Positions 10,908-21,946 of a stretch of 64,000 nt of DNA are shown here, one piece after another. Origin of the DNA: Sceloporus undulatus (Eukaryota; Chordata; Lepidosauria; Squamata; Phrynosomatidae); assembly GCF_019175285.1 (NCBI RefSeq), contig NC_056523.1, positions 181,773,496-181,837,495 of the forward strand, read 5' to 3'. The position numbers and the translations under genes were made by a program. Position 1 is the stretch's first letter. Every line of letters starts with the position of its first letter. The notes beneath the pieces were generated by a model, which ran no database searches, was not told the DNA's origin, and saw only the letters and a program-made list of their open reading frames with translations.

Positions 10908-11091
10908 GAGCCAGTGTGGTGTAGTGGAAGCAGAGTTTGAATCCCTGTGCTGCAATGGAAGCTCACTGGGTGACCTTGGGCAAGTCACACTCTCTGAGCC
11001 TCAGGGAAAGGCAAAGGAAACCCCATTTTAACACATTTTGCCAAGAAAACCCCATGATAGGCTTACCATACAAAATGACTTGAAGGCAAAC

Positions 11092-11135
<44 letters not shown>
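10908..11135 (+). mobile_element. Sauria-type tRNA SINE with (CA)n tail
   Basis: GGGAGCCAGTGTGGTGTAGT carries the A-box-like head and GAGTTTGAATCCC the B box of the tRNA-derived polymerase III promoter. The body follows: ACTGGGTGACCTTGGGCAAG, CACACTCTCTGAGCCTC, CCAAGAAAACCCCATGATAG, ATGACTTGAAGGCA. The tail has grown into a (CA)n microsatellite at about 11094-11135. The head is slightly shortened between the boxes. Confidence 0.85.
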
Positions 11136-11138
<3 letters not shown>

Positions 11139-11699
11139 TATAAGAGACTTGAAGGTGCCAGGATCCCTACCCAGGTCACTGGTCAGGGGGAAGTCTTGTA
11201 CCAGAGCTAGGCCTGAGACTCCTGTATAAACTGTTGACTAACAGTAAGGATTCTAGATATGTTTTATACCAGACCGCTTATGGTGATACACACACACAGC
11301 AGGGATAGTCTTCATCAGACCTCTGTAGCCCCACTTTTTCATCTTCTCCCACTTTCCTCCTTTGTTTTCAGCTAACTTTTACTGCTGCAAACTGAGTTGA
11401 AAATGCAAAAGTAGTTTTAATTCATTTAATTCTGTGGGGGGTGGAGAGGAGAGGAAGGGTAGAATCTTGCCCTTCCCTGTAGATACAAGCAAAAGCAAGC
11501 TGCTGCAAACCATCCTAGCTTCTGTGATCTTCCTCATTCATAATGCTTTACACCTTGACCACAGTCTGATATTGTTCAGCCACAGACATCTTGGTTTTTA
11601 TCTGTGAAATGTTGGAAGGTATACTTTATGCCATTTAATACCTTCTCAAAAAGAATCATGTTCCTCTCCTCCCAAACAAGACAAGAAAATCAACTCATT
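11136..11699. other. no recognised feature
   Basis: No gene or clear repeat. A SINE-like phrase (GTACCAGAGCTAGGCCTGAGA) is too short to assign. Confidence 0.35.
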
Positions 11700-12075
11700 T
11701 GAGATGTGGTGCTGAAGAAGAGTGTTTAGGATACCATGGACAGCCAAAAAAACAAGCAAATGGGTCCTTGAAAAGATCAAGCCAGAAATCTTCATGGAAG
11801 CCAAGATGATCAAATTGCGGCTGTCATACCTTGGCCACATCATGAGAATGCACAGACCACTAGAAAAGACAATAGTGCTAGGAAAGGTTGAGGGAAGAAG
11901 GAGGAGAGGAAAGGCACATGCCAGATGGATGGACTCAACCAGGAAGGTCACAGGCCTGAAATTTGCAAGACCTGAGCAGAGCAGTAGAGAACAGGGGCTG
12001 TTGGAGATGTCTTATCCTCCACACAGTCACCATGAGCTGGGGTCAACCCAACGGCAGTTAACAACAACAAAGCTT
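11700..12075 (+). mobile_element. RTE/BovB LINE, 3' end of ORF2 and tail
   Basis: Encodes the ORF2 C-terminus of an RTE/BovB-like element: FRIPWTAKKTSKWVLEKIKP, then KMIKLRLSYLGHIMRM, then KTIVLGKVEGRRRRGKAHAR and WMDSTRKV. The 3' tail CATGAGCTGGGGTCAACCC then GGCAGTTAACAACAACA is the squamate BovB terminus also borrowed by local SINEs. Open for about 110 codons, so not very old, but truncated at the 5' side like most LINE copies. Confidence 0.8.
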
Positions 12076-12079
12076 TATG

Positions 12080-12712
12080 CCATTTGCCACATATATTTGA
12101 CTATAATTGGAAAAATGTATGCCCAAAAATTGACCCTAAAATCTGGGGTCCAATTATATATGGGTTCATACAGTAATATTTCTTAGAAAGGTCATTTAAA
12201 AAAGCAGCCCTGATGCCCCACGCTCTGTGCCTCAGCAGTGATCTCTGAAATAGCTGTCAAAGCAAGAGTTTGTGTGAGAGTGGTGATTCCCTTCTCAATC
12301 CAATGTTAAAAGCTTCTCTTCTTATCCTCCTCCTCTGCATCTCTCTGGCCACCAAACACCCTATTTCCCTCTACTTTTTTCACTTCCCAATCCAATCTTA
12401 AAATCTTTTCTTTTTATCCTCCTCCTCTGCATTTTCCCTCTCTACCAAACACCCCATTTTCCTTCCCTTCCCAATCCAATGTTAAAACCTTATTTCCCCA
12501 TCCTCCTCCTTCACCAAACAACCAACTCTGACCACCAAACAACCCCATTTTCCTCCACTTCCTTCCTTCTCGATCTGGTGTTAAAACCTTCTCCCCTAGG
12601 TTCTACCCTTGAGTTATCCACAGATCATATCAAAATCCATGATTTTGGCTCTAAAACCTTCCTTCGACTTATACACGAGGTTGACTTGTACACGCGTATA
12701 TACGGTAGTACC
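12080..12712. mobile_element. non-autonomous DNA element with internal minisatellite
   Basis: The left part (ATATTTGACTATAATTGG, AAATTGACCCTAAAATCTGG) and the right end (CTTCGACTTATACACGAGG, GACTTGTACACGCGTATATA) are the two ends of the widespread 'TACTCGACTATAAGTCGA' MITE type. Between them, 12290-12600 carries about four diverged units of 85-100 bp. Each has a CCCAATCCAATGTTAAAA-like start followed by CCTCCTCCTCTGC and ACCAAACACCCC. Confidence 0.55.
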
Positions 12713-12727
12713 TTGTCAAGGGGGGGG

Positions 12728-12872
12728 GGGGGAGATGCAGTGGCTCAAGCAGTTAAGACGCTGACTCTGTTCGCTTCTGCCAATCTAGCAGTTCGAAAGC
12801 ATGCAAATGCAAATAGATAAATAGTTACTGCTTTGGTGGGAAGGTAAACAGCATTCTGTGCAGCCTTGTCAA
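12728..12872 (+). mobile_element. second tRNA-derived SINE family, fragment
   Basis: GATGCAGTGGCTCAAGCAGT resembles a tRNA A box. The body CAGTTCGAAAGCATGCAAAT and GGTGGGAAGGTAAACAGC matches a common reptile SINE whose usual text has GCAGTTCGAAAACATGCAAA and GGCGGGAAGGTAACAGC. The B-box region is deleted. Confidence 0.55.
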
Positions 12873-15101
12873 AAGAGAATACCTTTACCTACCTTTTCCC
12901 TTCTCAAAAGGAATCATGCTTCTCTCCTACCAAACAACATAAGCGGCTTTGGTTTCAAAGAGTCATAAAACATTGCAGTGTAGAGTGCCTCTGTTTAGGG
13001 TTCTAGTGAGCCAGCCAGCCCTCTTTCTTTGACACTCTGTTCTATTTCCACTCCAATGAGTCAGAATTTACATGCCACTGAGATTGTTAGTGGCCAGTGA
13101 ATTAGGCTGCTGGAATCCTCTCAGCTTCCCAAGACCACTGCACTTTTTATAAACCTATTTCTTCATTGGGCTGCTGGGGTCTTTTCATCTTCCCTAGACC
13201 TCTAACTTTTGCAAACCTGTTTTGGCTACGTAAGGGCCCACATTCAGCCAATGCATTCACTATTATTAAATACCTCCCCACCCACACACCCCTTCTGCAA
13301 TGTTTATGTCAATGTACTGATTTTTAATAGCTTCTATTCTCTTTCTGTGTTCCAGCACTTTAGTAAGCAGCAGTAGAGCAAACAGGGGAATGAAGCACCC
13401 TTATCTTGCAGAGAACCAGGATGTCCTAAAACCATAGCAGCCTTCTTAAAATAGAGGACAGACCATCAGCCCCTGGCCACAGTCAATTCCCTTGTGGATG
13501 AACTGCTCAACTCGAGGTCTTCCCACAAGTCCAAGACAGACACATCATTGTGGGCGGCTAGAACCACCTACACATGGAGCTGGCCAGAAGTGAGGTCACT
13601 GTGGGAACTCTCTCTGGGTGTGCAGGGAAATGCTGTGTCATCTCTCCCCCCCAGCTCCCAAAACACCATGCGCTGACAAAACCTGCATCCCTGAATCAGA
13701 AGAAAAACATTCCTGGTCTTTTTAGGGAGCCACAAGTCTGGCCTTCACGGACTGCAGCCATGTGATCAGCAATTGAATTAAAAGCATGTGTGCATGGGGG
13801 TGGAGAGACAGCAAATTGGATGTTGATGTGCAGGAGGCAAGTAAGTCCATTCCTCTCTTTTTCTCCTCTTCCACCACACAAAGAATCCATCTGCATATTT
13901 CCCTAACCATGTTCCCTCCCAGCATACATACATCCAAACCTCATGCATGGGCCTGGCTGTTTACCTCTCCAACCCCCTGACAGAAGATCAAACCAGAATC
14001 CTAGACCTTGAATCCTGTGGTTATTCTCAGCCAAAAGGAGACCCACTCTGAGAAGGTTCCTTCTGCTATACATGCAAATAGTAGGGCTCTTATAATATTA
14101 ATGCATGTAGGGTGTCATGAAGCCATTATTTTTGTTCATACCTCTGCTTAAGGACTGGAATTTGTGATTGTAATTTCTGTTTCTCTTCCTAGTTTTCCTT
14201 TGCAATTCCCTTGTTTGAGGAATTCAATCTTTAAATCCAGAAGGTTAATAGGCTCTGCAACTGGATTTGGCCCCTTTTTATACTGCAAGAGACTACCATG
14301 GCTACCTCTTTGAAAACTTTTTTCTTACATGGAAGCTCATGATTTGGAAATTGAGCTATGGCCTTATTTAACTTGGACAGGCTTGAACTTAGGCAGGCCC
14401 TTGATGACAAAGCTTCAAAAACCTTGGCTGGCTGTAATAGGTAGGCCAACCCTAGGAAGGGCCTTGCCTTGTAAACTATTTCTCATCTTCTGGCCAGACC
14501 TCCTCACAATAGCAGTTTTTAAATTAGGAGTAAGTCTAATACTGTACTGTATAAGGAAGAGTAGAAGGAGGGTTGTGTTACAGTGCCACCTACTGATAGT
14601 CTTGAGTAGTATCTCAAGGTTTGACTCCTGCACTAAATTTAAAATGAAATAAAGGCCATTAAACTTCATCTTTTCCCAAGGCTCCTATGCAGCTGCACGG
14701 AAATGATTCCAGCCCAGCCAATCCTGGACTTTGGCTCCAAACTCTGGAGAAAGAGAGGAATGCTGGAAAGGATTAACACCCCCTACCCCACCCCAATCCA
14801 TACACCAAAGACAGCAGCAAGACTGTTATTAAGGGCAGGCTGTCAGCTGGTGGCTACTGATCAAAGCCAAAGTGATGTTCATTTAATGAAAAACTAAAGT
14901 GGTTAAAAAAGAGGGACATCCACTGAGAGCAGCTGAGCATCTGCAAACTGATATACATTAGGAGCAGGCACTAAGGTGTGTGACTATAGGGGGGAAGCAG
15001 GTTTAACCCCTTGCGCTGCTGCATAGGATGTATGTGTATACCATGGTTGAGAGACCCTTAGTCTTCCAGATGTTTTGGATTGTCAAGCCCACCTTCAAAT
15101 G
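12873..15101. other. no recognised feature
   Basis: More than 2 kb without a recognisable gene, RNA or repeat terminus on either strand. Short open frames show no conserved motif. Confidence 0.4.
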
Positions 15102-15545
15102 CACGCTGTGTGTGTATATGCACCTTCAAGTTGTCCGTTGACTTATGGTGACTCCATGAATCATAGAGCTGAAAGAGACCACAAGGGCCATCCAGGAATG
15201 TGCAGAAATGCACAATCAAAGCACTCCAAACAGATGGTCATCCAGCCTCTACTTAAAAAACCTCCAATGAAGGAGGTTCCACCATTCTCCAAGGAAGTGG
15301 GTTCCACTGTCAAACAGCTCTTACTGTCAGGAAGTGCCTCCTTAGGTTTAGGTGGAATCTCTTTTCCTGTAAATTTCACAGGGTTTGCTTAAGCAAGGAC
15401 TCCTCAGAGGTGGTTTGGCAGTTCCTTCCTCTGAAACATAGCCAACTACAGCACCTGAGATCCATCAGCAGTCTCTTATCCAAGTACTAACCAGGGCTGA
15501 CCCTGCTTTGATCCCAAAATCAGACAGGACTTGGTCGTTTTAAGG
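15102..15545 (-). mobile_element. 5S rRNA-derived SINE, interrupted
   Basis: Minus strand: CTGTCTGATTTTGGGATCAA, GGTTAGTACTTGGATAAGAG and CAGGTGCTGTAGTTGGCTAT give the 5S head. The tail (ATATGCACCTTCAAGTTGTC on the plus strand) is separated from the body by a CR1 fragment at 15158-15372. Same family as 974-1190. Confidence 0.65.
15158..15372 (-). mobile_element. CR1 3' end nested in a 5S SINE
   Basis: The plus strand reads AATCATAGAGCTGAAAGAGA, CCACAAGGGCCATCCAG, GATGGTCATCCAGCCTC, then GTGGGTTCCACTGTC, the antisense of a CR1 3' UTR ending in ATTCTATGATT-type repeats. It lies inside the SINE, so it inserted later. Confidence 0.65.
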
Positions 15546-15734
15546 CTTTTAAGCCTCTGCAAAATGTAGGTTACTCACTCCAAAGAAGTAACATAACTTA
15601 GTAGATTGTCACGTCCCAAGCCTTAGTCCAGTCAGTCAGGTGTTGAGACTATTCTCAATACATGTACCCATTTAATCTCAGGCACCTGTGCTAGGTTTTT
15701 GAATCTTGCGTCTAGGAGAATGTGCAGCAATAGT

Positions 15735-15779
15735 GTGCTCTAACAGATACTCAAACCACTGCACTACACTGGCTCTCTT
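15735..15779 (-). mobile_element. Sauria SINE 5' head fragment
   Basis: ATACTCAAACCACTGCACTA then CACTGGCTCTCT is the antisense tRNA-like head of the Sauria SINE. Confidence 0.5.
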
Positions 15780-15805
15780 AATGGTGTTGTATTTTAATTT
15801 GTAAG

Positions 15806-16022
15806 GCTGTGTTATACTGCAGAATTAATTCAGTTTGTTGCCAGTTTAACTGTGATGGCTCAGTGCTATGGCATTCTGTGAACTGTAGTTTTGTGAGATA
15901 TTTTGCCTTCTCTGTCAGAGAGCTCTGGCACAACAACAAACTACAAATCCCAGGATTCCATAGCATTGAACCATGGCAGTTAAAGTGATACCAAACTGCA
16001 ATAATTACGCAGCATGGCAGCA
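15806..16022. mobile_element. palindromic MITE (about 220 bp foldback)
   Basis: Near-complete palindrome: TACTGCAGAATTAATTCAGT...TTTAACTGTGATGGCTCAGTG...CTGTAGTTTTGTGAG on the left pairs with AACTACAAATCCCAGG...CATAGCATTGAACCATGG...AATTACGCAGC on the right. This family recurs at 25058, 27962, 28211, 50728 and, in pieces, inside the hAT elements. An RNA copy would fold into a long hairpin. Confidence 0.7.
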
Positions 16023-16997
16023 GCCTAAGCTACCATAGGTCCCTGTTTTGGGGAAAAGGTTATAAATAAAGATGATGATAAATATGATGGTGACAATGCC
16101 AATACTGAGGTTAGTCAACAGAAAAAATAAACTGAGGGGTTATAGAGACCGGCATAAAAAGCTTCCAGGCGTCTTGGGGACTTGGCATACAGACAACGCA
16201 TGCCCCAAGACACCTGTAAGATGGCTTCAAGTATGAACACTGCAGTTAACTGCGGATGCATTTTAATTTTTAATGATTTACAGTACAACCTATTAAGTCA
16301 GTAGTTAGATATAAAATTGAAGCCTTACTGCATTACTGGTACGAAAGCAAATGTTAATTTGTTTCTTTATGGTAGCCTGCGTTTCCTCCCTGAATTTTTG
16401 TGAAGCTGAAAAATGTAAAAATCTTGTTAAAGGAATTACACTCGCCACCAAATGTTACCAACTTAACATTCCCAGAATCCTTGAATGGACCATAATTAAT
16501 TGTAAAGTATATTCTGATCATCAGCATCACCACCACCAACTGCAATATTTTCCTTTATGATGCCATACTAAATTTGCCCCAGGAAGAAACAAGGCCATTC
16601 CAAATGCTCAAGCAGCTGTCAAAAAATAAATATAAATCCCCTTTCTCCATGTACAACTTTGCCTTCTAGTTGCTTAATAACTCAGCAGGACTTATTTTGG
16701 TTCAATGGAATTTTATCTGCTATATTTGTTCACTGTGGGAGGTAACAACCATTTAAGTCAGTAAGCAGGCTTCTTTAAGCACCTGTTGTTCAGCTGGATA
16801 GGTCACCTCTATTATCAGCCAACATTTTGTACATAACCTGCAGAGGCAGGAACGACGATAAAGTCACTTTCCCAGGACAACTTAAAAAAAGAAGAGGACA
16901 AACAAGAGAGTTGGAGGAAGAAGTGCTGGTGCATCTACTACATCTGAGCACATTGGTTCTCAAAACAGGAGTCAGTCATTCTTTTCCCTTCCCCATT
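16023..16997. other. no gene; one LINE-like tail
   Basis: No gene recognised. GGTTATAAATAAAGATGATG at 16058 looks like an isolated CR1/L2-type 3' tail. Confidence 0.35.
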
Positions 16998-17244
16998 GTT
17001 GTTGTCTGCATTCCAGTTTTTTCCTACTTATGGCAAACCTTTCATGGGGCTTTCTCGGCAAGATTTGTTCAGAGAGGGTTTGCCTCTACCTTCCTTTGAG
17101 GCTGAGAGAATATAGAATCATAGAATCATAGAGTTGGAAGAGACCACATAGGGCTGTCCAAGGTCATCCAGTGGGTTTCCATGGCTAAGTGGGGATTCAA
17201 AGTTTCCAAAGTCATAGGCCAACACTGAAACCATTACTCTATGC
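16998..17244 (-). mobile_element. Sauria-type SINE split by a CR1 tail
   Basis: Minus-strand SINE: TTGTTGTTGTCTGCATTCC, TTTCATGGGGCTTTCTCGGC, GGTTTGCCTCTACC, then after the insertion CCAAGGTCATCCAGTGGGTT and CAACACTGAAACCATTACTC. A CR1 3' terminus (TAGAATCATAGAATCATAG..., 17111-17158) interrupts it. Confidence 0.7.
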
Positions 17245-17412
17245 TATATTAAATAACCTTTTCAAAGTAGTACATCGAAAAGCAACAAGAAGATGCAACG
17301 CACTAAGAATTTCATATCCTATATTTAGGTCACCTCACATAACTCATTACAGTACAATAGCTCTAATTAACTGGCTTGCAGCCTGGGAAGCTGAGATAAA
17401 CACAAACTATTA
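17245..17412. other. no recognised feature
   Basis: Short unassigned spacer between the SINE and the foldback element. Confidence 0.3.
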
Positions 17413-18185
17413 AAGGGTCATTCCCACTTGGGGTATAATCCATATTCTGATCTGGCTCCGCTCCACTTTCTAAGTGATTCCCAAAAGGTCCCTCATTCTC
17501 ACTATGGAAAAGGACCTTTTGTGGAATCACTTTTATTTTTTTTTTGCTGGGAACGCTTGCTGTTCCCATTAGATGGAGCTGGGGAAGGCGGCAGCCCTCC
17601 TGCTGGTCATCCCTCCCCACAGGAACCCCTTTGAAAGGCTGTGGCCCTGACCAGACCCTTCCTTCTTTCCTTCCTTCTGCTCTCTCTCTTCCTTCCTTCC
17701 CCCTCTCCCCCTTCTTTTCCCTCCTTCCTGCTTACCTTCCATCTTTCCTTCCTGCTGCCACCACTTCCCCGGTGCTGGCAGGGCTTCCAGTACTGTTGCT
17801 GCACCTGCTGTCACAAGCCCTGCCAGTTCTGGGGATGTGGTGGCAGCGAGAAGGAAAGAGGGAAGGTAAGCAGAAACGAAGGAACGAAGGAAAAGAAGGG
17901 GGAGAGGGAGAAGGAAGGAAGGAAGAAGGGAAGGGAAAAGAGGGGAGGGGAGGGAAGGGAAGGAAGAGAGAGCTGCTGCATCCGCACTGCAGGATGGGAG
18001 CAGGGCAAGGCCAGGGGACCCAGGAGGAGTAGGAGGGCAAGAGTTAATTAAAAAAAAATAGAAATATTTGAAAAATCAATCTAAAGCAACTCCTTGCTTT
18101 AGCAGTATATATTGATTTTTCTATTATTTCTATTGCCCCCCCCCAAAATATCAATTCTGATCTGGCATTCCCATTTATTGAGCAC
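17413..18185. mobile_element. foldback element with long pyrimidine/purine arms
   Basis: The left flank GGGTCATTCCCACTTGGGGT and ATATTCTGATCTGGCTCC is mirrored by CAATTCTGATCTGGCATTCC on the right. Inside, a CCTT-rich arm (about 17650-17785) faces a GGAA-rich arm (about 17805-17970) around CTGGCAGGGCTTCCAGTAC. The apparent 100-160-codon frames on both strands are products of the purine/pyrimidine strand bias. Confidence 0.55.
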
Positions 18186-18206
18186 ACTTCTGAATCGATT
18201 CTTCCC

Positions 18207-20946
18207 TAGGATTGCCATAAGTCAGGACCTCCAAACTGGGACAAATGTAGGACAAATGCAGGACAAGATTTTCAAATGTAGGACACATTTTTAAAATGGA
18301 GGACAAACGAAAAAATTGAGGCTTTTTTAGAAATGTTAATATAAATGCATCTTTCTTAGGCATGATCAAAATGGAGGACATTTTGACATTATTCATAGAC
18401 AGATCGCAGAAATGTACTTCCCTTTCTGGCCACTCCCCTCTCCCCATTCCAAACAGCACATTTGGGCATTGAACATGGCTTTATTTTAACATTGCCTCTT
18501 GCATATTTCAGAGGCTTATTCCACAACCAAACCCTTTGGGTTTAACACTGAACATGGGTTAACATGGCTATGCATATAGAACATGGTTAAACAAAAAGTG
18601 GATTTGCCCTCGGTTTCAGGTGTCTCACCAAGTATACTTCTCAGAATGTGTACTTTGGTAAGGGACTTTGGTTTTTCTTCATTTGACTGTTTTGTCTGTA
18701 TTCCACCCCACTAAATAAAGGAGACATGAAATGGAGTAATGGGTAAAAAGCTGTTAAACAAAAAGTCTTGCGAGACTCTGTAGGCAAGAGGAGGACCATC
18801 TTAAGAACTGCATTAGGCACACTTAGGCTGCTGCCACACTGCAGATTAAAGCACTTTGACACGGCTTTCACTCTCATCACTCCATCCTATGGAATCCTGG
18901 GATTTGTAGTTTGTTGTGGTGCCAGGGCTGGGCTTTGAAATCTCAGACATAAGAGAGGCAAAAGGCTTGGGCTGCATCTACACTAGAGAAATCATCTGGT
19001 TTGAGACACTTGAACTGCCTCAGCTGAATGCTATGGAATTCTGGGAATGGTGGTCTGTTCCAGCACCACAGCAGAATGGCAGTTAAACCCCTGGAAAGCT
19101 CTCTGACCAAGGTGACCAATGCCCTCACCCCAAAATGTAGGGCACCCAAGCAAAAAATGTAGGACATGGCCAAAAATAAAAGCTAAAAACACCATGTAAT
19201 TATAAATCCATGCTTCTTGGCCATGATCCAAATGGAGGACATTTTGAAATTGACAGAAGAGGGCATATCCTGGAAAAGGAGGAGGATGCCTGGTCCCTTA
19301 TCTCTGGTCCAAAATACACTGCAGAAAAAAACAATGCTGGACTGAAATGCCCAGAGTTCCACACTGAGGAAAGAATCCAGTTTGAGAGTGACTTAACTGT
19401 CCTGGGTTAGTGCTGGGGAATGCTGGGAATTGTAGTACACTGTGGCCCCAGAGCTATCCCTGACAGGGAGTCCCATAACCCTCCAAACGTAGTTGAACTG
19501 CAGTGCCCAGAATTCCCTCCCAGGTGCATCCACATTGAGGAAATGGTCCAGTTTGAGACTGCTCAGTGCTGGGGAATCCTGGGAATTGTAGTCTATTGTG
19601 GCCTCAGAGCCATCACGGACAGAGAAGTCTCAATGTCTCCCAAACACTAGCATTCCCAGGATTCCCTAGCACTGATTAAAGCAGTCTCAAAGTGGGTTAT
19701 TATTCCTGCAGTGTGTGTGAGAGATATAAAAGCTAGGGACTGGAGTCATTCAGTAACTCACAAAAGGAGGATGTCTGTGTCCAAAACACACTTTGACGTG
19801 CCAGGGCTCAGTGCTAGGGAATCCTGGGAATTGTAGTCTATGTGGGCCTCAGAGCCATCCGGACAGAGAAGTCTCAATGTCTCCCAAACACTAGCATTCC
19901 CAGGATTATTATCCTGCAGTGTGTGAGAGAGATATAAAAGCTAGGGATGGATTCATTTGGAGGATCTTTGTGTCCAAAACACACTGCTTGGACTGCCAGG
20001 GCTCAGTGCTATGGAATCCTGGGAATTGTAGTTTATTGTGGCACCAGAGCTCTCTGACAGAGAAGGCCAAATGCCTCACGACACCAGAATTCCAGAGCAT
20101 TGAGCTTTGGCAGTTAAAGGGGTCTCAAAGTGCAGAGAGGGGGGGGGGGGGAGAAAAGCCAAGGAGTGTGAATGCGCTCTGAGAGGAGGAGGAGGAGGAG
20201 GAGGAGGAGGGAGGGAGCCAAGGGAAGTGGCCAGGACCCACAGCCTCCCTCTTCCTCCACCGAAGACTGCTGGCAGAGGCTCTGCCCCCAGGCAACGCCT
20301 CCTCTGTGGACCATTCAGCCTCCTTTTGTCAAAAGAGCTCTGGTGCCACAAGAACTACAATTCCCAGAATCCCATAGCACTGAGCCATGGGTTTAAGGGG
20401 GGGTCAAACTATTCTGCAGCCTTTTGCTACCCACAAAGCCTTCTATTATTACGCAACTTGCAAGGCAAAATCTCTTCCTTCACCAAGCCATTGAAAACCA
20501 ACCCAAAATGGAGGAGGGCTGATTGCTTCTTTCCCATTGGTCAGCTTTGGGAGAAATTTGCATATACAAGGAAAGGTGTTTAGGGCCTCAAAAAACACTG
20601 TGATAAAGAATTACAACAATACTGAGTGGTAGACATTTAAAAGATGAGGCATTTGACAAGTGAACAGAACCATTTGGCCTTTTTTTTCTTTTCTCACTGT
20701 AACCTGGAAAGAAAGGCCTCATGCAAGGCATATATACCAACGTGGGCGGGCAAAAGCCCTGAGTGGCAGATGTCCTGAAGATCGGCTCTCTAGGCATGCC
20801 AGTGCGCCAGGCGGGGAGAGTGGCGCACAGCCGCGCAGGACGGTGGGGAAGGCTGAACCGGGGGCTAGGGGCCAAACCAGACCGGGACGGGAAGGGGCCC
20901 CCAAAAGCGGGTTTGTCACGGGGGGCCGCCGGGTTAGGGCACCCTA
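18207..20946. mobile_element. hAT-type non-autonomous transposon, copy 2 (2740 bp)
   Basis: Starts TAGGATTGCCATAAGTC and ends GGGTTAGGGCACCCTA. Its flanks TTCTTCCC (18199-18206) and TTCTTCCT (20947-20954) form an 8-bp target duplication with one difference. It shares the whole right half with copy 1 at 9074 (CTCTGAGAGG...GTGAATGC, CTCACTGTAACCTGGAAAG, GCGCCAGGCGGGGAGAGTGG) and much of the left half. It is longer because segments holding GGGAATTGTAGTCTATTGTG occur several times between 19300 and 20100. No transposase visible. Confidence 0.8.
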
Positions 20947-21921
20947 TTCTTCCTCCAAAAAACACTTCCAAAGTAGTGTCAGAAACCCTGTGTACTGTAT
21001 TTGTGTTTGCCGTTTCTCTCCCCTGGAACAACCCAATGAGGATCGGAAGTGGTTTCAAATGGGAACGAAGGTCGTTAGCCCGAATCCCGCTTCGGAGCAA
21101 ACTGCAGTGGGAATGACCCCAAGATATTTTTAAAAATCATGAATGGAGAAAGCTACACTCCTTAGACAATCTTACTGATGTTATCATAAACCCCAAAGAT
21201 AATGGATATAGGGCAGTATAAATATTAGTAAATAAATAAATCCCACCTTCATAAAAGGAGATCTGAATGAGCTTACCACTGTGCACAACACCCTTTGCCC
21301 TTTTCTACATGTACACAAGCAACCCCCCCCTGCAAAACAACAACCCCAAGGTGTCTCACGACAAAAGTTTCTCATTTTTGGCAACCTGGGAAAAATCGTT
21401 AACAACTTGGTGAACCATAATTATTACAAACATGTTATTAACTGTATTTTGTTAACTGAACAATATGGTTAACACAATTAAAGGAGGGCACATAAACCCT
21501 GCTGTTCTGAGACAGTAAATGCTATTTCCAGTTTTGGAACAAAACATGAACCTAAAACCATTAAATACTTCCTATTTTGCCAGTTTTGCATGAGGGGAAA
21601 CAGGGGTGTCCCAAAAGGTCCTTTGGCATGTGCTGCAAAAGGTTCTTTTAGATAGGACTTAGGAAACAAGAATATGCTGTCTGAACTTTACAATAAAGGG
21701 AATCCACAGTAATTAAGGATGAAGTGAAAATAAACCTAATCAGAAATTCTGTGACTGACATTTAGGCTGTCAATCTTAAACCAGTGATACACCCCCCCCC
21801 AAAAAATAGTAGAACAATACAGAAGGAAAATTCTCTTTTTAAAATAAATAATAAATAAATAACTGCTCCCTTTTTCTTCATTTATGTTTCTGCCTTGGTA
21901 CGCACTGTTCAAAACACAGAA
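20822..21921 (+). repeat. inverted-duplication arm 1
   Basis: Reappears reverse-complemented at 23609-24733, including the last 125 bp of the hAT element, its TTCTTCCT flank and the following unique DNA (GACAATCTTACTGATGTTAT; GTTAACAACTTGGTGAACC; AGGTTCATGTTTTG in complement). The arms differ mostly by single-base insertions and deletions. Ends exactly at a 25-N gap. Confidence 0.85.
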
Positions 21922-21946
21922 NNNNNNNNNNNNNNNNNNNNNNNNN
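21922..21946. other. assembly gap (25 N)
   Basis: Exactly 25 N, at the end of an inverted-duplication arm. Confidence 0.95.

Noticed and set aside
11094-11135. CRISPR-like or satellite array
   Set aside because: Simple (CA)n at a SINE tail; no spaced repeats anywhere in the window, and the genome is vertebrate.
17544-18051. Frames of 100-160 codons on both strands rich in Glu/Arg/Lys or Ser/Leu/Pro
   Set aside because: They follow from purine/pyrimidine strand bias in a foldback element.
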